From Comamonadaceae bacterium (GTDB lineage: Bacteria; Pseudomonadota; Gammaproteobacteria; Burkholderiales; Burkholderiaceae_C): a stretch of 43,925 nt of DNA. Within the stretch, counting starts at the first letter, position 1; each line of letters starts with the position of its first letter. Positions 1 to 8,456 of this stretch are shown piece after piece. A program made the position numbers and the translations under genes. The DNA lies in assembly GCA_947475685.1 (NCBI GenBank), contig CANJNC010000026.1, forward strand, positions 1 through 43,925, read 5' to 3'. The notes beneath the pieces were generated by a model. The model did no database searches. It worked only from the letters and a program-made list of their open reading frames with translations, and was not told the origin of the DNA.

Positions 1-216
1 GCAGGCAATAAAATTTATAGTGCGTCATTGGATATCTTGTTTCATTAACTTCTTAGGTAGTCTATCCAAGGCACCTGAATATCAAGTAAGTGTTTTTACT
101 ATCCGATTTTCCAAATAGGGGTCACTTTTTGTTCACTAAAGCGAAGAAACACCTATTTATTTACCCATCCAAAAGCACTAGAATATTTATCATTTACTTT
201 GATTTTGGAGTTGTCA

Positions 217-1404
217 ATGCTTAGTGCTGGTGAATTGGAATTGCAAAACGTCCTCAAAGAGGCTCAAAACATGTTGCCAGTCTTGTCGTCCACAGCGTTC
301 ACAACTCAACAATCGCGCCGAATGTTGCCAGAAGTTCACTCTGCATTTCTAAATGCAGGGTTTTATAAAATCATGCAACCCAAAGCTTACGGTGGGCTTG
401 AGCTTGAGTTTGGCTCGCAAACACAGCTTGGGATTGTTCTAGCCCAGGCTTGTGGATCGAGTTCCTGGGTCGCTACTCTCTTGGCGTGTCATGCTTGGAT
501 TTTAGGAATGTTTCCAAAGCAAGCTCAAGATGACGTTTGGGGCGCCAACCCCAACGCATTGATTGCAAGTTCATTCATGGGAGATCAGCCCAAGGTTAAG
601 AAAGTTCCAGAGGGTTTACTTTTAAGTGGGAGGTGGAAGTTTTCAAGTGGCGTTGACTACTCCGACTGGAATATTCTTTTGGCGCATTGTCCCGATCCCA
701 ACGATTCAGCAAAAAAATTATCCTTTTATGTCTTGCTGCCCAAGAAAGATTATGTCATTGAGGATGTATGGAACAGTGCTGGCATGTCAGGCACTGGCAG
801 CAACGACATCGTTTTGAAAGAGGTGTTGATTCCTGAGCATCGGCTATTGAATGCAATGAAATTAACGGGAGGTCAAACACCGGGCTCAGAGATCAACAAG
901 GGATATTTGTACCAACAGCCCATGTTTGGCACTTTTTCCTTCAACTTGATCGGCAATGTCATCGGATTGGCCAAAGGAGCCGCGAACGTGGTCCTGGAGT
1001 CTTTAAAGGTCAGAACAGCTCTTTCAGGAGCAACCGTTTCAGCCAATCAAAGTATCAAATTAAGGGTGGCTGAGGCATTGGCTGAAATTTCAGCGGCGCA
1101 AGCTTTGGTTGAGCGAAATTTACAAGAAATTATTCTTGCAGGGAAATCTCAACAAACGATCGATATCTCCACACGCGCCAGATATCGAGGTGAGAACGGA
1201 TTTGCAAGCAAGTTATGTGTCAGTGCGGTTGAGCGACTCTTGCCAGTTTTAGGTGCACGCGGTCTTGAGAGTGAGAATGCGTTTCAACGGATATGGAGAG
1301 ATATCAATGCGGTCTCTCAGCACATTGCTTTGACATGGGATGTCCAAGGAACAATTTACGGATCCGTTGCGTTGGGCTACGATTGCCCAGACCCCCGTGT
1401 GTGA
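217..1404 (+). CDS. Acyl-CoA dehydrogenase-fold flavoprotein, possibly a two-component flavin monooxygenase
   Basis: 395 residues with the acyl-CoA dehydrogenase fold throughout: an alpha-helical N-domain, a central beta-domain with SGRWKFSSGVDYSDW near residue 140-155, and a C-terminal helical domain. The SGxWxFxSG segment and overall layout resemble the group D flavin-dependent hydroxylase branch (HsaA, HpaB/DszC type) more than true acyl-CoA dehydrogenases, because I see no obvious catalytic Glu context. Family members of that branch hydroxylate phenols or similar compounds using reduced flavin from a separate reductase; no reductase gene is visible in the window. I chose the ATG at 217 because GGAG (207-210) lies six bases upstream; an in-frame TTG at 199 is the alternative. 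A tartrate-dehydrogenase-like gene follows after 120 bases. The family is confident, the reaction is not. Confidence 0.75.
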   Translation: MLSAGELELQNVLKEAQNMLPVLSSTAFTTQQSRRMLPEVHSAFLNAGFYKIMQPKAYGGLELEFGSQTQLGIVLAQACGSSSWVATLLACHAWILGMFPKQAQDDVWGANPNALIASSFMGDQPKVKKVPEGLLLSGRWKFSSGVDYSDWNILLAHCPDPNDSAKKLSFYVLLPKKDYVIEDVWNSAGMSGTGSNDIVLKEVLIPEHRLLNAMKLTGGQTPGSEINKGYLYQQPMFGTFSFNLIGNVIGLAKGAANVVLESLKVRTALSGATVSANQSIKLRVAEALAEISAAQALVERNLQEIILAGKSQQTIDISTRARYRGENGFASKLCVSAVERLLPVLGARGLESENAFQRIWRDINAVSQHIALTWDVQGTIYGSVALGYDCPDPRV

Positions 1405-1524
1405 ACGCCCGGTCATCTTTGTAGTCAAATTTCTAGGGGGCTGCACTTGAGCGTCTTTCGGGTTTGTCCTTGTTGATTTGGCCAAGACAAGCCATAAAAT
1501 TTTTAAATCAACTCCCACCAGGCC

Positions 1525-2598
1525 ATGAAGCTTTACAACATCGCATTAATCCCTGGGGACGGCATCGGCAAGGAAGTTATCCCTGCGGGTCAAAAAATTC
1601 TACAAACCCTTGGCGAACTCGAGCCCCATTTGAGCTTTGAATGCTCTGTCTTTGACTGGGGGGGAGACTATTACCGTTTACACCACAAGATGATGCCAGA
1701 AGACGGTTTGCATCAACTCAAGGGCATGGATGCGATTCTTTTTGGCTCGGCTGGTGACCCCGATATTGCAGATCACATCACGCTTTGGGGCCTGCGTTTG
1801 AAAATCTGCCAAGGATTTGACCAATATGCCAACGTCAGACCCACACGAATCTTGCCCGGCATTGACTCGCCTTTGAAGCTCAAACACGATGGCGATTTGG
1901 ACTGGGTCATTGTTCGGGAAAATTCTGAAGGCGAGTACTCCGGCGTTGGAGGTCGCGTTCACACGGGCCATCCGATTGAGGTGGCCACCGATGTTTCCAT
2001 GATGACCAGGACCGGTGTGCAGCGCATCATGCGCTATGCCTTTAGACTCGCGCAGTCTAGAGCCAAAAAGCATTTGACCGTGGTCACCAAGTCAAACGCC
2101 CAACGCCATGCCATGGTGATGTGGGATGAGATTGCAGCAGAGGTTGGCAGCGAATTTCCAGATGTGCGTTGGGAGAAAGAGTTGGTTGATGCGGCCACGG
2201 CTCGGATGGTCAACCGTCCGCAGACACTGGACACCATGGTTGCGACCAATTTGCACGCGGATATTTTGAGCGATTTGGCGGCTGCCTTGGCAGGCAGCTT
2301 AGGGATTGCACCCACGGGCAATATTGACCCTGAAAAACGCTACCCCAGCATGTTTGAGCCCATCCACGGTTCAGCCTTTGACATCATGGGCAAAGGTTGG
2401 GCCAACCCGATTGGTACCTTTTGGAGTTGCGTCATGATGCTTGAGCATTTGAATGAGCTTAAAGCGGCCGAGCGTTTGATGAAGGCCATTGAACACGTTA
2501 CTGCGCAAAAACAGTACCACACTCGCGATTTGGCAGGGGTGGCCACCACCTCGCAAGTGACCCAGGCGGTGATCGAAGCCTTGGGCCATGTGGGTTGA
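1525..2598 (+). CDS. Tartrate/D-malate dehydrogenase-like enzyme (isocitrate/isopropylmalate dehydrogenase family)
   Basis: 357 residues, full length for the NAD-dependent beta-hydroxyacid oxidative decarboxylase family. The start IALIPGDGIGKEV is the family's N-terminal signature. RENSEGEYSG near 131-140 is the substrate-loop and phosphorylation-site motif, TKSNAQRH near 188 carries the catalytic Lys, and NLHADILSDLAAALAGSLG near 242-260 holds the metal-binding Asp residues. The sequence GLRLKICQGFDQYANVRP is typical of tartrate dehydrogenase/D-malate dehydrogenase (TtuC/DmlA) rather than LeuB. The expected reaction is oxidation and decarboxylation of D-malate or tartrate in the cytoplasm. 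It is followed 19 bases later by a Bug binding protein, which fits uptake of a hydroxy-dicarboxylate. The exact substrate within the family cannot be read from sequence alone. Confidence 0.88.
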   Translation: MKLYNIALIPGDGIGKEVIPAGQKILQTLGELEPHLSFECSVFDWGGDYYRLHHKMMPEDGLHQLKGMDAILFGSAGDPDIADHITLWGLRLKICQGFDQYANVRPTRILPGIDSPLKLKHDGDLDWVIVRENSEGEYSGVGGRVHTGHPIEVATDVSMMTRTGVQRIMRYAFRLAQSRAKKHLTVVTKSNAQRHAMVMWDEIAAEVGSEFPDVRWEKELVDAATARMVNRPQTLDTMVATNLHADILSDLAAALAGSLGIAPTGNIDPEKRYPSMFEPIHGSAFDIMGKGWANPIGTFWSCVMMLEHLNELKAAERLMKAIEHVTAQKQYHTRDLAGVATTSQVTQAVIEALGHVG

Positions 2599-2617
2599 CT
2601 TAAAAGGAAAACATCCA

Positions 2618-3571
2618 ATGAAAAAACAAATTCTTCTGCTCGGCTTGATCTTTTTCTTTGGCGTGTCAAGCTTGCAAGCGCAAGTCTGTCCAGACAAAAA
2701 CGTCCAATACTGGCAAGCGTTTCCACCCGGTGGAGAGTCTGACATTTCGGCCAGGCATCAACAACTTCTCCTAAAGAGAAAGTGCGCCAATATTGAGACC
2801 ATCATTCAATACAAAGCCGGTGCAGGTGGCGCCTTGATGTGGTCTCAAATGAATATGCTGCCTGCAGATGGAATCCATGTCGTGGGCATCAATTTGCCCC
2901 ATATCGTTTTTCAACCCATTGAAGGACTGGTTCAATTCAAAACCAGTGACATCGTTGCCGTGTATTGGTTCCACTACACCCCAGACATTTTGGTGGTACC
3001 CGTGACGAGTCCAATCAAGTCCTTTGCTGATTTTTTGCTGGCGGCCAAGGCTCGCCCAGGGGAGTTGTCACTGGCTGGCTCCGGCCTGAACTCCGCCAAC
3101 CACGCCGCACACGAACGCTTGGACGCCGCCTTTGGCATCAAGACCATTTATGTGCCCTTTAAGGGCACGGGAGACTTGAGCAATGCGGTCATTGGCGCGC
3201 AAGTCCATGGTGCCATGACCTACACACCCTTTGCCATCAACAATGCCCAGCGCGTTCGCGCGCTTGCCGTGGCCATGGACAAACGCCACCCCCTCTTGCC
3301 CGATGTCCCCACTTTCAAAGAGATCGGAGTCAATTGGGTGGATGGCGCCTACCGAGGCATTGGTGTGCCCAAGTCAACACCGCTTGAGCAAAGAAAAAGA
3401 ATCTCAGACATGTGGTCGGCAATGAACAATGACCCAGAAATGATTGATTTGGCTGCAAAAAACGGCTTTGAACTCGTTGATGTGGGGCTAGAGAAAATGG
3501 ACGCTTTTATGCGTGAAAAAACCCAGCTTTATACAGAAGGTGCGGCTCGACTCGGTTTGGGTAAAAAATAG
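2618..3571 (+). CDS. Bug/TctC-family periplasmic binding protein (divergent)
   Basis: 317 residues: a Lys-start signal peptide (LLGLIFFFGVSSLQAQ) followed by a Bug fold. Family marks are FPPGGESDISAR near 39-50 (normally P-x-x-P-G-G-x-x-D-x-x-A-R), KAGAGGA, PVTSPIKSFADFL, PFKGTGDLSNAVIGAQV and DVPTFKEIG. The usual first strand motif YPxKPIxxIVP is replaced by VQYWQAF and the cysteine-bearing start of the mature protein is unusual, so it is a divergent member. Bug proteins bind small organic anions in the periplasm and usually feed TctAB-type permeases. I chose ATG 2618 (residue 11 of the longest frame) because AAAGGAAA at 2603-2610 is well placed. It lies 19 bases after the tartrate-dehydrogenase-like gene and probably shares its transcript. 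Confidence 0.85.
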   Translation: MKKQILLLGLIFFFGVSSLQAQVCPDKNVQYWQAFPPGGESDISARHQQLLLKRKCANIETIIQYKAGAGGALMWSQMNMLPADGIHVVGINLPHIVFQPIEGLVQFKTSDIVAVYWFHYTPDILVVPVTSPIKSFADFLLAAKARPGELSLAGSGLNSANHAAHERLDAAFGIKTIYVPFKGTGDLSNAVIGAQVHGAMTYTPFAINNAQRVRALAVAMDKRHPLLPDVPTFKEIGVNWVDGAYRGIGVPKSTPLEQRKRISDMWSAMNNDPEMIDLAAKNGFELVDVGLEKMDAFMREKTQLYTEGAARLGLGKK

Positions 3572-3755
3572 GTTTGAGGCTTGAGCTGTCAAATTTGCTG
3601 ACCATAAGAATGTTGTTTTGTCCTTGGGCGGTGTAAACCAGTATTGGAAAATGGATGGATTATTGTTGAAATGAAAAGGCAGTAATGATCTTTTTTGTTG
3701 CAGACCCAATCTATACATGCAACCATCTTTATACCAACCTGAAAAAGGATACTTG

Positions 3756-4733
3756 ATGAATGTACAAAATAAATTTCTGGCTTTGGCCTTGCTGCTGTAT
3801 GGTTTTAATTCATCTGCAATTGCACAAAATACGATCAACTATCCCAATAAACCCATTCACATCATTGTGCCTGTGGCGGCCGGTGGCAATGTAGATATCG
3901 TTGCGCGAACGCTGGGTGCTGAAATGTCTAAAATATTGGGACAAAGCATCATTGTTGAGAACAAGCCCAGCTCAGCTTCCATCGTTGGGACTCAATATGT
4001 GGCCAAAGCTGCGCCCGATGGCTACACCTTGCTCGCGCACTCAAGCACGTTTTTTGCTGCGCCCTTGATTGCAAACAATGCTGGGTATAGGCCGGTAGAA
4101 GATTTTGCGCCGATTTCACTCACTTGCAAAGTCGCCATGTTTGTCATGGTCAACAATGCGGTATCGGCCAAAACCATTCAAGACTTTGTGCTTCTTGCCA
4201 AGACGCATCCGGGTATGGCCGTCGCCAGCAGCGGAAATGGATCCACAGGTCACATTGCAGCTGAAGTTTTTGCCACCCGCTCGGGGGTTAAATTCACCAA
4301 CATCTTTTACAAAGGCAATGCACAATCCATGATCGATGTCTTTAGTGGACAAGTTCCAATGATGTTTGATCAAGTCAGCACAGGGGTTCAAAATGTTCTA
4401 ACGGGCAAGCTAAGGGCCTTGGCCATCACCAGTTTGGAGCGAAGCCCACTCATGCCCCAAGTGCCAACCCTCGCAGAATCGGGTTATCCTGGTTATGAAG
4501 ATGTCACCCTGAACTTGCTGCTAGCTCCTGCAGGAACACCCAAAGAAATCATTCAAAAGCTGCACTTCGCTGTGGTGAAGTCTTTGAATCAAGTTGAGCT
4601 TAAAAAACAATTTGCCGATAAAGGGATCGATTTGCAATCGAGCCCGACACCTGAGGATTTGGGTAGCCTGATCAAGTCTGAAGTTGTGCGTCTACAAAAA
4701 GTAGCCCTGTCCGCAGGAATCAAGCCAGAATAA
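3756..4733 (+). CDS. Bug/TctC-family periplasmic binding protein
   Basis: 325 residues. A signal peptide (LALALLLYGFNSSAIAQ) precedes a canonical Bug body: NYPNKPIHIIVPVAAGGNVD, IVARTLGAEMSKILGQ, VENKPSS and APDGYTLL in the first lobe, then FYKGNAQSMIDVFSGQV and PQVPTLAESGYPGYE in the second. Periplasmic capture of a carboxylate is the family role. ATG 3756 was chosen because AAAAGGA (3743-3749) stands just upstream; the longer in-frame start at 3717 has no such site. It is separated from the preceding Bug by 184 bases, so it may have its own promoter. It converges with the hydroxyacid dehydrogenase gene only 17 bases away, with no clear hairpin terminator between them. Confidence 0.9.
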   Translation: MNVQNKFLALALLLYGFNSSAIAQNTINYPNKPIHIIVPVAAGGNVDIVARTLGAEMSKILGQSIIVENKPSSASIVGTQYVAKAAPDGYTLLAHSSTFFAAPLIANNAGYRPVEDFAPISLTCKVAMFVMVNNAVSAKTIQDFVLLAKTHPGMAVASSGNGSTGHIAAEVFATRSGVKFTNIFYKGNAQSMIDVFSGQVPMMFDQVSTGVQNVLTGKLRALAITSLERSPLMPQVPTLAESGYPGYEDVTLNLLLAPAGTPKEIIQKLHFAVVKSLNQVELKKQFADKGIDLQSSPTPEDLGSLIKSEVVRLQKVALSAGIKPE

Positions 4734-4750
4734 TCAATGGGGCTTGAGCG

Positions 4751-5713
4751 CTAAACAATGCGGTCAGTGGGGTCCAAGGGCAGACCATCCTCAAATAAAC
4801 GGATGTTGTTAAATCCGTGCTCAATGATGAGTTCGACCACCTCTTGAACGCTCGCGCCCGAGTGGGGTGTCATGACAACGTTGTCGAGCTTAAAAAAAGG
4901 ATGATCCATGGGCGGGGGTTCTTGAATGAATACATCAATGCCCGCACCAAACAAACGGTTGTTTTGAAGAGCAAAGACGAGATCCTCTTCTTTGATCAAC
5001 TCGCCTCGCGCCGTGTTGATCAAAACCGCCGTAGGCTTCATTTGCGAGAGCGTGGCTTGGTTGATCACTTCAAATGTTTCTTTAGTGTAGGGGGCATGAA
5101 GACTCAAGACATCGCTTTGAGCGAGCAATGTGGGCACATCGACAAATCGGGCTCGGTACGCTTGTTCGATCTGAGGGGATGCACGGTTTCTGCTGTGGTA
5201 AATCACATCCACATCAAAGCCCATCAATTGCTTGGCAACTTGTTGGGCGATATTTCCAAAACCATAGAGTCCAACGGTCTTTTTGGACAGTTGCATACAG
5301 GTGGTCCTCAGTTCGGCATTGACCCATTGCTGAGCGCGCAGAGTTTTTTGTGCATACGTTAATTTTCTAAGCGTTGCCAGCATCAAAAGGAGGGTGTGTT
5401 CGGCGACTTGAACGGCGTTTGCGCCACTGGTGATATAGACCGGAATAGCCATGTCTTTGGCTGCATTCAAATCAATTTTGTCCACACCAATGCCCCATTT
5501 TTGGATCATTTTTAAACGTGGTGCATTTTCAATCAAAGTGCGATCCAAGCGACTGCCTGCGATGAAAATATAATCCGCATCTTGGAGCAGCTCGAGATGG
5601 TATGTTTGTTCGGTTTGTAGCGCAAACTCCAACTTAAATCCAGGTGGCACAAACTTGAGCATTTGCTCGCGCAATGCTGGGGCAGAAGGGGTCATGTAGA
5701 CAATTTTTCTCAA
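4751..5713 (-). CDS. D-2-hydroxyacid dehydrogenase family protein
   Basis: 320 residues, normal length for the NAD-dependent D-isomer-specific 2-hydroxyacid dehydrogenases. The NAD-binding turn is GLYGFGNIAQQVA near 148-160. The catalytic set is visible: Arg in NTARGEL near 233, Glu in FIQEPP near 264 and His in TPHSGA near 283. The enzyme should interconvert a 2-keto acid and a D-2-hydroxy acid in the cytoplasm. It is the last gene of a minus-strand run and its start overlaps the stop of the amidohydrolase gene by four bases, implying translational coupling. Phosphoglycerate dehydrogenase or glyoxylate/hydroxypyruvate reductase activity are alternatives; the gene context favours a catabolic role. 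Confidence 0.88.
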   Translation of the reverse strand: MRKIVYMTPSAPALREQMLKFVPPGFKLEFALQTEQTYHLELLQDADYIFIAGSRLDRTLIENAPRLKMIQKWGIGVDKIDLNAAKDMAIPVYITSGANAVQVAEHTLLLMLATLRKLTYAQKTLRAQQWVNAELRTTCMQLSKKTVGLYGFGNIAQQVAKQLMGFDVDVIYHSRNRASPQIEQAYRARFVDVPTLLAQSDVLSLHAPYTKETFEVINQATLSQMKPTAVLINTARGELIKEEDLVFALQNNRLFGAGIDVFIQEPPPMDHPFFKLDNVVMTPHSGASVQEVVELIIEHGFNNIRLFEDGLPLDPTDRIV

Positions 5714-6615
5714 GCGTCTCTCTCCATCTCAAAATCGTACAATTTCGCTGGATTGGTCACCAGCACCTGCAATCTTTCTTGCTCAGTGGGTAACCAGCGC
5801 ACGAGCAAATTGCTCAAGTCACCATCGTCTGGCATGTCTTTTTCCTCAAAGTAGTTGATATGCGGCCAGTCACTGCCCCAAACGATACGCTGTATATTCG
5901 ATTGAATCAAAGCTTTGGCAAAGGGATCCACATCGTCAAAGCTCAGGTTTGAAGCCCGAATTCGGTCTCCGCCCGATATTTTGACCCAAGCCTGTCCATC
6001 GGCTACCAAACGGCACAAGGCCATAAAGCCGGGATGGTTTACGCCAAGCACCGTGTCCATTCTTCCCATGTGATCAATGACCAAGGGTAAATGGAGTTTC
6101 AACAACCTTGGAGCCAACTGCGGCAAATCTGGCGCGTGTACCCAAATCTGGGCATGCCAGCCGCGCGCTGCCATGCGAGGTGCGAGGGCTTCTAAAACCT
6201 CTAGGCCAACACCGTTGCGGTAGACGGCTTGGCCGTTTTTACGCAGTAAATTAAAACGCACACCTCTTACACCCAGGGCATGCCAGCCATCAAGCTCCTC
6301 TTCGCTCACATCTGCATCACAGACCACCACGGCGCGAAAGATCTTGGGATGCGCACTGAGAGCTTCTAAGATTGCGCCATTGTGGGTCCCACACACGCTG
6401 GCCGTGACGAGCACGCCTCGAGTAAATCCAATGCGATTTAAATGCATCAAAAAATCACTCGCCAAATATTCTCCAGGTGTATAACTTCGGTCCTCGCTCA
6501 AGGGGTGTTTGATAAAAGGACCAAAAACATGGACATGGCTGTCACAAGACAGGGCAGGCGGTTTAAATGTGAGGGGTCTGCAAGACGACTTGGCTGGCAA
6601 GCATTCTTTGGTCAT
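5710..6615 (-). CDS. Amidohydrolase-2 family hydrolase (2-pyrone-4,6-dicarboxylate lactonase-like)
   Basis: 301 residues forming a TIM-barrel amidohydrolase of the COG3618 type. Visible marks: CDSHVHVFGP near 24-33 (first-strand HxH), VIDHMGRMD near 167 (strand-5/6 His), KISGGDRI, and WGSDWPHINY near 246-255 (strand-8 Asp). This pattern is shared with 2-pyrone-4,6-dicarboxylate lactonase (LigI) and with sulfomuconolactone or sugar-lactone hydrolases, so hydrolysis of a lactone carrying carboxylates is the best guess. It sits three bases after a Bug gene and overlaps the hydroxyacid dehydrogenase. A lactone opened here could yield a keto or hydroxy acid for that dehydrogenase (inference). AAAGG lies about ten bases before the ATG. 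Confidence 0.83.
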   Translation of the reverse strand: MTKECLPAKSSCRPLTFKPPALSCDSHVHVFGPFIKHPLSEDRSYTPGEYLASDFLMHLNRIGFTRGVLVTASVCGTHNGAILEALSAHPKIFRAVVVCDADVSEEELDGWHALGVRGVRFNLLRKNGQAVYRNGVGLEVLEALAPRMAARGWHAQIWVHAPDLPQLAPRLLKLHLPLVIDHMGRMDTVLGVNHPGFMALCRLVADGQAWVKISGGDRIRASNLSFDDVDPFAKALIQSNIQRIVWGSDWPHINYFEEKDMPDDGDLSNLLVRWLPTEQERLQVLVTNPAKLYDFEMERDA

Positions 6616-6618
6616 ATG

Positions 6619-7590
6619 TCATTCAACCTTTAATTTACCCGCCAAGGCCAATCTTTCGGAATTCAAGGATTCCTGGCGCAACAACTCAGCCCATTCTTTT
6701 GGGCTTGATGATTTTGGCAAACTGCCCACACTGAGCAAACGGCTGATGTACACCGGGTCTTGTGCAACGGTGATCAAGGCGTCGCTCAATATTTTCACAA
6801 TATTGGGCGGGGTATCGGGAGGTGCCAAGACGCCAGAGGTGGTATTGGCTTCAAGCGTTATTTTAGTGGCTTCAAAAAACGTGGGTACATTGGGAATCGT
6901 ATCGTCTCGCTCTTTGGACAAAATTGCCAATATTTTGAGTTTCCCAGCATCGACAAAACTTTTGGAGCTTGAAAGCTGATCTATCATGAAATCGATTTGT
7001 CCCCCCATCAAATCTGTCAACGCAGGAGTGGATCCCTTATAGGGTATGACGTTGAATTCCACTTTGGCCACATTTTCCAGCCGTAAAACGCTCACATGGT
7101 TAGAAGTTCCCATGCCCGAATGGCCCACTGAAATATTTTTGGGTCCCGCTTTGGCGCTTGCGATAAGTGAAGGGGTGCTTGCAAAGCGCTTGTCATCTGC
7201 ACGCACGACCATCACCAAGGGGGAGACGGCAGCCAAGCTGATGGCTTGAAAGTCACTGGGCTTATAGAGCGGCGTTTTCATCATATAAGGCAACACAGAG
7301 ATGGTGTTGGTCGTGGCCAAAAGCAAGGTGTATCCATCAGGCGCGGACTTGGAGACGAAGGAAGACCCGATGGCTCCTCCTGCGCCTGCGCGGTTGTCAA
7401 CCACAACGGATTGGCCCAGCACCACACTCAAACTTTGTGCAACGGATCTGGCAATGATGTCCACATTTCCACCGGGAGAAAATGGAGCAACGATCGTGAT
7501 GGGTTTTGAAGGATAGTTTTGGGCATTCACACCCATGAGAGCCAGATACAAAAGACCCAAAACACATAAATTTCTATTGAATTGACGCAT
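6619..7590 (-). CDS. Bug/TctC-family periplasmic binding protein
   Basis: 323 residues with a cleavable signal peptide (VLGLLYLALMGVNAQ) and a textbook Bug body: NYPSKPITIVAPFSPGGNVD, IIARSVAQSLS, DNRAGAGGAIGSSFV, SAPDGYTLLLA, PYKGSTPALTDLMGGQIDFM and PNVPTFFE. It should bind an organic acid in the periplasm. AGGGG stands about ten bases before the start. The gene is 33 bases downstream of the class II aldolase and three bases upstream of the amidohydrolase, in the middle of the minus-strand operon. Its ligand is therefore likely the substrate or product of those enzymes. No permease subunits accompany it. Confidence 0.9.
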   Translation of the reverse strand: MRQFNRNLCVLGLLYLALMGVNAQNYPSKPITIVAPFSPGGNVDIIARSVAQSLSVVLGQSVVVDNRAGAGGAIGSSFVSKSAPDGYTLLLATTNTISVLPYMMKTPLYKPSDFQAISLAAVSPLVMVVRADDKRFASTPSLIASAKAGPKNISVGHSGMGTSNHVSVLRLENVAKVEFNVIPYKGSTPALTDLMGGQIDFMIDQLSSSKSFVDAGKLKILAILSKERDDTIPNVPTFFEATKITLEANTTSGVLAPPDTPPNIVKILSDALITVAQDPVYISRLLSVGSLPKSSSPKEWAELLRQESLNSERLALAGKLKVE

Positions 7591-7623
7591 AAGTTCTACC
7601 CCTAAAAGGATTGTTCACAAAGT

Positions 7624-8409
7624 CTATTCTTTATAACTGGGATCAAGCCTGTCCATCATTCGCAACAAGGCTGGCCACTCCATGAGGCCATACGGCCTGC
7701 GGACTTGAGGCTGATAGTTCATGTAAGTTTCATGCAAAATTTGCCCAGAGACCTCTTTCAGGGGTGAGTTACACGACATCGCAGCGATCTGCGCACGGCA
7801 AGACAACTCCAAGCGGTGCATCCAATTGAACGCTTCACCAACGCTTTTACCCAAAGTCAAGAGTCCATGATTTCGTAAAATCAAAGCTTCCGCATTTCCT
7901 AAGTCTCGCACCAAAACCTCTTGTTCTGCCGTGTCAAGGACCACGCCCATGTAGTCGTGATAGGCAATCTTCAAAAATCGCATGGAGGTTTGATTAAGGG
8001 GCAACAAGCCACATTTCAAAGAAGATATGGCCATACCAGCATAAGTATGGGTGTGAATCACACAACCCACCTCCGGTCTTGCTTTGTGAACTGCGCTGTG
8101 CAAAATATAACCAGGAATATTGAATCCGTAATCAAGCTCTCCAAAATCAGGTTTGAACAAAACATGTCCATCATGGGTGATTTTTAAAAAACATGAAGCC
8201 GTCATCTCTTCGTACATCATGCCGTAAGGATTGATCAAAAAAGCATCGTCCTCTCCAGGCACACGAAGGGTGATGTGATTGGCGATCATGTCCGACATTT
8301 CGTAATGGGCCACCAACCGGTAGCAAGCAGCCAGATCAACCCGAGCTTGCCACTCTTGTTTGCTTACACTGTCTTTCAATGATTTGAGTTCCAATCGTCC
8401 AGAGGTCAT
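7624..8409 (-). CDS. Class II aldolase/adducin family protein
   Basis: 261 residues of the class II (zinc) aldolase/adducin fold. The metal-binding histidines are visible in VIHTHTYAG near 115-123 and RNHGLLTLG near 174-182. SDMIANHITLRVPG near 38-51 is the typical first active-site loop. Members include fuculose-phosphate aldolase and ribulose-phosphate epimerase, and a large group of uncharacterised enzymes of this length next to hydroxyacid catabolic genes. A retro-aldol cleavage or decarboxylation of a hydroxy or keto acid in the cytoplasm is plausible. It lies 47 bases after the FAD oxidoreductase and 33 before a Bug gene. The length and C-terminus (NYQPQVRRPYG) match the uncharacterised group, not sugar-phosphate aldolases. 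Confidence 0.87.
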   Translation of the reverse strand: MTSGRLELKSLKDSVSKQEWQARVDLAACYRLVAHYEMSDMIANHITLRVPGEDDAFLINPYGMMYEEMTASCFLKITHDGHVLFKPDFGELDYGFNIPGYILHSAVHKARPEVGCVIHTHTYAGMAISSLKCGLLPLNQTSMRFLKIAYHDYMGVVLDTAEQEVLVRDLGNAEALILRNHGLLTLGKSVGEAFNWMHRLELSCRAQIAAMSCNSPLKEVSGQILHETYMNYQPQVRRPYGLMEWPALLRMMDRLDPSYKE

Positions 8410-8456
8410 GGTGCAGTTCTCTTGTGTTAAATGGTTGTGAGTCTAAATATGGGAGA

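Noticed and set aside
1-216. Possible gene fragment at the left edge
   Set aside because: No open frame with recognisable protein similarity was seen on either strand; it is probably intergenic and upstream of the first gene.
4817-5362. 181-residue open frame on the plus strand inside the hydroxyacid dehydrogenase gene
   Set aside because: It is antisense to a full-length enzyme with intact motifs and encodes no recognisable protein.
6509-6979. 156-residue open frame on the plus strand across the amidohydrolase/Bug junction
   Set aside because: It is an antisense shadow of two well-supported genes with no family resemblance or ribosome site.
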